From Pseudonocardia kujensis (GTDB taxonomy: Bacteria > Actinomycetota > Actinomycetes > Mycobacteriales > Pseudonocardiaceae): a stretch of DNA of 64,000 bases. Under the pieces are notes generated by a model that was given only the letters and a program-made list of their open reading frames with translations, searched no databases and had not been told where the DNA came from. The first letter of the stretch is position 1. The number at the start of each line of letters is the position of its first letter. The stretch lies in contig NZ_JAJSOK010000018.1 of NCBI RefSeq assembly GCF_021283305.1, positions 55,591-119,590 of the forward strand, in the 5' to 3' direction. Shown here one piece after another: positions 60,247 to 64,000 of the stretch. A program made the position numbers and the translations under genes.

Positions 60247-61617
60247 TCAGCCCTTCTCGCGGTTCCGGCGCGCGGCCTCCGCGAGGCCGTTGGTCGCGGC
60301 GACCACGATCGGCTCGTTGAGCGCGCCGATCGCGGGCGAGTAGACGTTCTCCATCGTGGACAGGTCGTCGAAGGTCATCCCGAAGCGGATCGCCTGGGCG
60401 AGGAAGTCCGCCCGCTCCTTGATCCCCTCGCCGCCGCCGACCATCTGCGCCCCGATGAGCCGCAGGGTGCCGGGCTCCGCCAGGAGCTTGACCTTGATCT
60501 TCTGCACGCCCGGGTAGTAGCGGGCCCGCGAGATGCCCTCGGCCACGCCGAGCACGTACGGGATGCCCAACGCCGTCGCCGTGGCCTCGCCGAAGGACGC
60601 GCCGCCGATGACCCACTTGCCCGCCGGGGTGCCCCACGGGACGAACACGGCACGGTAGGCGCGCGTGCCGCCGCCGGCGTTGGTCCCGGCGGTCTTGCCC
60701 TGTGCGTAGGCGTGGGAGCCCGTGAGGCCCTGCAGGGGGGTGCGGGTGAGGCCGTGCGGGATCTCGACGGCGTCCCCCGCGGCCCAGATGTTGGGGGCGG
60801 AGGTCTTCATCCGTTCGTCGACGATGATCCCGCCGGTCGACCCGATCCGGATCCCCGCGGCACGGGCGAGGTCGTTCCGGGGGGTCTTGTGCGTCGCGAT
60901 CACGACGAGGTCGGCGGGGATCTCCCCGTCGGAGGTCCGCACCGCGCGGACGGCACCGCTCCCGTCCCCGACGAACTCCTCCAGGGTGGTGTTGAAGTGC
61001 AGGTGTACGCCCAGCTCGCGCCAGGAGTCCTCCACCGGGGCCATGATGTCGGGATCGGCCATCATCGCCAGCGGGTACGGGTTGGGATCGATCAGGTGGG
61101 TCTCGATGTCCCGGTGGGCCAGCGCGGTCACCATCTCGAGCCCGAGCGGTCCGGCCTCGACGACGACGGCGCGCTTCGTCTCGCCGATGACCTTGTCCCA
61201 CTCCATGGCCGCGCGGATGTTCTTCACGTAGTACAGCCCGCCGAGATCCCCGCCGGGCACGCCCGGGTCGGCGTAGTCCCAGCCGGTCGCGAGGATCAGC
61301 TGGTCGTAGCGGACCTCGCCCTCGCCGTCGATCGACACCGTCTGCGCCTTCGGGTCGACGGCCGTCACCCGGGTCTCGTAGTGGACGTCGATGCCGGCGT
61401 CGACGTAGGCCTGCTTGCCGGCGAGGAAGAGCCGCTCGAAGTCCGGGATCTCGCCCCCGTGGACGTAGGGGATCCCGCACGGGCTGTAGGCGACGTCCTC
61501 GTACTCGGTGTAGACGGTGACCTCCGCGGACGGGTCGGCGGCCTTGACCCCGCCCGCGGCTCCCAGACCCGCGGCCCCGCCCCCGATGATCACAGTCCTG
61601 CGTGCGGCTGGCGACAC
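60247..61617 (-). CDS. NAD(P)/FAD-dependent oxidoreductase (CoA-disulfide reductase/NADH oxidase-like)
   Basis: This 456-residue class-I pyridine-nucleotide-disulfide-type flavoprotein has an N-terminal FAD loop (VIIGGGAAGLGAAGGVKAA), the single active-site Cys in YEDVAYSPCGIPYVHGG, the NAD loop VVVEAGPLGLEMVTALAHRD (with EAG replacing the usual GGG), and the FAD motif APNIWAAGDAVEI. It has the family's C-terminal dimerisation domain. The single Cys is as in CoA-disulfide reductases and NADH oxidases. The GTG at 61617 follows GGAGCC. It is divergent from an XRE-cupin regulator. The substrate is not known. Confidence 0.85.
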   Translation of the reverse strand: MSPAARRTVIIGGGAAGLGAAGGVKAADPSAEVTVYTEYEDVAYSPCGIPYVHGGEIPDFERLFLAGKQAYVDAGIDVHYETRVTAVDPKAQTVSIDGEGEVRYDQLILATGWDYADPGVPGGDLGGLYYVKNIRAAMEWDKVIGETKRAVVVEAGPLGLEMVTALAHRDIETHLIDPNPYPLAMMADPDIMAPVEDSWRELGVHLHFNTTLEEFVGDGSGAVRAVRTSDGEIPADLVVIATHKTPRNDLARAAGIRIGSTGGIIVDERMKTSAPNIWAAGDAVEIPHGLTRTPLQGLTGSHAYAQGKTAGTNAGGGTRAYRAVFVPWGTPAGKWVIGGASFGEATATALGIPYVLGVAEGISRARYYPGVQKIKVKLLAEPGTLRLIGAQMVGGGEGIKERADFLAQAIRFGMTFDDLSTMENVYSPAIGALNEPIVVAATNGLAEAARRNREKG

Positions 61618-61650
61618 GGCTCCGACCCTCTCGTTCCGGGTAGACTTCGG

Positions 61651-61692
61651 TCGACGGAAGCGTCGACTATACGAAATTTGTTCATACGATAC
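61651..61692. promoter_or_regulatory. AT-rich promoter/operator region with repeats
   Basis: Between the flavoprotein and XRE-cupin genes lie a perfect hairpin TCGACG-GAAG-CGTCGA and, just after it, an AT-rich stretch with two copies of ATACGA (in TATACGAAATTTG and TTCATACGATAC). This stands out against the GC-rich background. It is the probable overlapping promoter region with operator for the XRE-cupin regulator. Confidence 0.45.
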
Positions 61693-61729
61693 TAAACACG
61701 GATCGCCTGTCAAGCCGCGAGGAGGCTCG

Positions 61730-62305
61730 ATGCCCGCCGCCGCCGCTGCGCCCGAACCCTCGGGACGCGCCGCTCCGCACCTGGACAGCGTGGTGGGGGC
61801 GATCGGCCCGAAGATCCGGGAGCTGCGCCGCCGCCAGGGCATGACGCTGCAGCAGCTCGCGCACCACGCGGACGTCTCCGCGGCCTCGGTGCACAAGGTC
61901 GAGCGCGGGACGATGGTGCCGACCATCACGACCCTGCTCAAGCTCGCGGCGGCCCTCGACGTCCCGGCCCGGCACTTCGTCGAGGACGAGGAGCCGACGG
62001 GGACGCTCACCCGCTTCGCCGACGCCGGGGACGGGCCCGTGCGGATCACCGGCCCGGCCGAGCGGTTCCGCGCCGAGGGCACGGCGGCGCGGCTGCCGCC
62101 CGGTCAGGGCTGGACCGCCGAGCCCCGGCCCGGAGAGGCGTTGCTGCTGGTCCTCGGGGGTGCGGCCGAGGTCGCCCTGGCCGGGACGACGACGGTCGTG
62201 TCCGCGGGCGAGGCGTTCCACCTGCCGACCGGCTCCGGGTACACCGTGACCACCACGGGCGACGAGGTCGCCGAGGTCGTCCGGGTGGAGGTCCCCGGGG
62301 CCTGA
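61730..62305 (+). CDS. XRE-family HTH regulator with cupin domain
   Basis: This 191-residue regulator has an N-terminal HTH (IGPKIRELRRRQGMTLQQLA, HHADVSAASVHKVERGTMVP) and a C-terminal cupin sensor (GEALLLVLGGAAEVALAGTT, AGEAFHLPTGSGYTVTTTGD). Members control small-molecule metabolism genes, often redox or amine related. The ATG follows GAGGAGGCTCG. It is divergent from the flavoprotein gene and probably regulates it, using the region at 61.65-61.69 kb. Confidence 0.88.
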   Translation: MPAAAAAPEPSGRAAPHLDSVVGAIGPKIRELRRRQGMTLQQLAHHADVSAASVHKVERGTMVPTITTLLKLAAALDVPARHFVEDEEPTGTLTRFADAGDGPVRITGPAERFRAEGTAARLPPGQGWTAEPRPGEALLLVLGGAAEVALAGTTTVVSAGEAFHLPTGSGYTVTTTGDEVAEVVRVEVPGA

Positions 62306-62306
62306 C

Positions 62307-62331
62307 GGCGCGGCCCCTCCGCGGGGGCGCC
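62307..62331. terminator. GC-rich hairpin between convergent genes
   Basis: GGCGC-gg-CCCC and GGGG-GCGCC form a hairpin with a five-base loop, directly after the XRE-cupin stop and before the end of the convergent lyase gene. There is no T-tract. A bidirectional transcription end is plausible. Confidence 0.35.
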
Positions 62332-62355
62332 GTCCGGCACCGTCCGCGGCACGCG

Positions 62356-63867
62356 TCAGGGGCGCAGCGCATCCCGGCCCCGCGCGAGGAGATCCGCCTC
62401 CACCGCGTCGAAGGCGGCGAGCCGCGCCGCCGCCTCGTCGGCGAGCGTGCCGAGGTCGGCGCGCAGGTCCTGCACCATCGCGGCCACCGCCCCGGGTGCC
62501 GCGCCGCCCTCGGCACGGCGCGTCGCGACGATCTGCCGCGGGTCGAGCACCGTGGAGAGGTCGGCGCCCGCGAGCCCCCACGACCGGCCGGTGTGCCGGA
62601 GGGCCTGCGCGTCCACCATCTCGCCCGTGATCGCGTTCCCCGGGACCCCGTCGCGGGCCGCCTGCCGGACCGTGTTCCCCACGACCACGTACGCCGAGCG
62701 GTAGTCCACGCCGAGCCGTTGCACGAGGTGCTCCGCGAGATCGGTGGCCTGCGTGTAGCCCCGGTCGAGCTCCTCGCGCATCCGCTCGGCGTTCACGCCC
62801 AGGGTGGCGACGACCCCGCCGGTGAGCGTCGTGATCCGCTGGGCGAGGTCGAGGGCCCGGGGGACCTCGCCGTAGGCGAAGATCAGGTTGTCGCTGCGGG
62901 CGGAGGGGCTCTTCGTGACGGCGAGGAACCCGGTGAGCCTGCCGATCATCACGCCGGACGCTCCGCGGATGATCGCCAGCGCGTAGGGGTTGCGCTTCTG
63001 CGGCATGAGGATGCTGGAGCGGCTGTAGCCGTCCGCCAGGTCGACGAAGTCGAACTCGCTCGACGAGAAGATCTCCAGGTCCTCGGCGAGCTTCGAGAAG
63101 TTCGAGAGCAGGCTGGCGGTGGTGGCCAGGACGTGGATCAGTGCGTCCACCTGCCACATCGCGTCCCGGGTGTGCGGGATGACCCGGTCGAACCCGAGGG
63201 CGTCGGCGATCGGGTCGCGGTCGTCGAGGAGCCGGGTGCCGTTGACGCAGCCCGCGCCGCCCGGGCTGCGGCTGATCCAGCCGAGTTCGTCGAGGAGCCG
63301 CCGCGAGTCCCGGACCACGGAGTACGCGAAGGACAGCAGGTAGTGCCCGAAGGTCGACGGCTGGGCCTGCTGCAGGTAGGTCTGGTCGGGCAACAGCGTC
63401 TCGGCGTGCTCCTCCGCGCGGTCGACCATCGAGAGGCCCGCCGCCGCGGTGTCGACGACGAGCCCGGCGAGCTGTCGACGCAGGTGCAGGCGCAGCGCGA
63501 TCCGGGCTGCCTCCCGGCGCGGCCGGCCCGCGTGCAGCCAGCCGGCCGCGTCGCCGATCCGGGAGACGAAGTACCGCTCGCGGGAGTTGTACGGCTCGCC
63601 GTGGACGGGGTCGTAGGGGAAGTCCTCCGGCGGGATGTCGACGACCTCGAGCAGCAGGGCGAGCAGGGTGCGGCGGGCGTCGGCCGGGATGAGCCCGCGC
63701 CGGGACAGGTCCAGCACGTGGGCGACGTCGGCGAGGTTCAACCCGTGGTGCAGGAACGCGGCGTCCGCGTTCTCCAGCTCGAAGCCGGAGCGGATCAGCT
63801 CCGCCGCGGGCCCGTTCTCCGGGAACCCCTCGGGTCGCGTGCGCGGGGCCCGGGCCGTGTCGGTCAT
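62356..63867 (-). CDS. Argininosuccinate lyase/fumarase-superfamily lyase
   Basis: This 503-residue all-helical lyase of the aspartase/fumarase superfamily has the signature SSILMPQKRNP in the mobile catalytic loop. LLPDQTYLQQAQPSTFGHYL and PGGAGCVNGT are also typical of argininosuccinate lyase-like members, as is LEIFSSSEFDFVDLADGYSR. It is longer than ArgH and has no arginine genes around. It overlaps the PLP-enzyme gene upstream by 3-4 bp, so the two work together. It probably eliminates fumarate or a similar acid from an N-substituted aspartate-like compound, but the substrate is not known. Confidence 0.82.
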   Translation of the reverse strand: MTDTARAPRTRPEGFPENGPAAELIRSGFELENADAAFLHHGLNLADVAHVLDLSRRGLIPADARRTLLALLLEVVDIPPEDFPYDPVHGEPYNSRERYFVSRIGDAAGWLHAGRPRREAARIALRLHLRRQLAGLVVDTAAAGLSMVDRAEEHAETLLPDQTYLQQAQPSTFGHYLLSFAYSVVRDSRRLLDELGWISRSPGGAGCVNGTRLLDDRDPIADALGFDRVIPHTRDAMWQVDALIHVLATTASLLSNFSKLAEDLEIFSSSEFDFVDLADGYSRSSILMPQKRNPYALAIIRGASGVMIGRLTGFLAVTKSPSARSDNLIFAYGEVPRALDLAQRITTLTGGVVATLGVNAERMREELDRGYTQATDLAEHLVQRLGVDYRSAYVVVGNTVRQAARDGVPGNAITGEMVDAQALRHTGRSWGLAGADLSTVLDPRQIVATRRAEGGAAPGAVAAMVQDLRADLGTLADEAAARLAAFDAVEADLLARGRDALRP

Positions 63868-64000
63868 GGCGTGCCGTGTCCTTCCTCGGGACGGGAGCGG
63901 GTGGTGCTCACCGGGACCGTCCCGGGGCCGCTCAGCCGGTCGATGGCCGCCGCCACTCCGCCGGTGTGCCACCACACGACGGGGCCCGGACGGTCCCGGC
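63864..64000 (-). CDS. C-terminus of a PLP-dependent deaminase/desulfhydrase-like enzyme (cut by window edge)
   Basis: The last 44 residues of a gene running out of the window read PGPVVWWHTGGVAAAIDRLS and end EEGHGTP. The WHTGG box is the C-terminal signature of the ACC deaminase/D-cysteine desulfhydrase family of fold-type II PLP enzymes. Its stop overlaps the ATG of the lyase gene (ATGA), showing an operon. The catalytic Lys and most of the protein are outside the window, so the assignment is tentative. Confidence 0.55.
   Translation of the reverse strand, partial: RDRPGPVVWWHTGGVAAAIDRLSGPGTVPVSTTRSRPEEGHGTP

Noticed and set aside
62356..63867. argH, arginine biosynthesis
   Set aside because: The sequence is longer than ArgH, there is no argG or other arginine gene nearby, and it is coupled to a PLP deaminase-like gene.

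Overview
The window is very GC-rich, densely coding DNA with frequent GTG starts, 4-bp stop/start overlaps (ATGA, GTGA) and FadR/GntR, TetR, IclR and BTAD-type regulators. The gene content points to an aerobic, metabolically versatile actinomycete of the Pseudonocardia type. The genus is my inference. I saw no rRNA, tRNA, CRISPR array or complete insertion sequence.

Region 1 (0-16 kb) is an acyl-CoA/alcohol catabolic locus. A minus-strand operon (DUF35 protein, thiolase, SDR-like protein, SDR, CaiB-type racemase, GntR regulator, CoA ligase, SMP-30 lactonase) diverges from a plus-strand operon (aldehyde dehydrogenase, Zn-alcohol dehydrogenase of the mycofactocin-associated type, NTF2-like protein, SDRs, two MFS transporters, hydrolase). 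A repeated GTATCAA-type motif sits in three promoters and a variant lies just upstream of the GntR gene. Region 2 (16-31 kb) holds hmgA, a Na+/H+ antiporter, transporters, regulators and SDRs. It also holds many gene remnants: at least four genes keep both ends but have lost the middle, and others survive only as tails.

Region 3 (31.9-47 kb) looks like a complete corrinoid demethylation module. The divergent halves are MttB-like methyltransferase, dimethylglycine-dehydrogenase-like flavoprotein, ETF, MetF and formate-THF ligase on one strand, and IclR regulator, corrinoid protein, methyl-THF methyltransferase, RACo-type activator and DUF1638 protein on the other, plus a cyclodeaminase-family protein. 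Together they would remove a methyl group from a quaternary amine such as glycine betaine through cobalamin and oxidise it on tetrahydrofolate to formate.

Region 4 (47-62 kb) is the most unusual. DUF1116, DUF2877, FdrA-like protein and carbamate kinase (the set linked to oxamate carbamoyltransferase) are interleaved with a cobalt-type nitrile hydratase and its activator. Around them lie three families known from the Nit1C nitrilase cluster: an MSMEG_0565-type glycosyltransferase, an MSMEG_0567-type GNAT and an Sll0783-type protein. A BTAD regulator sits inside, and related CTATAG-containing sites lie at three promoters. I infer a pathway in which a nitrile or N-cyano group is hydrated to an amide or ureido group, whose carbamoyl part is then phosphorolysed to carbamoyl phosphate and used to make ATP. 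A CoA-disulfide-reductase-like flavoprotein with its XRE-cupin regulator, and a lyase plus PLP-enzyme pair, close the window.
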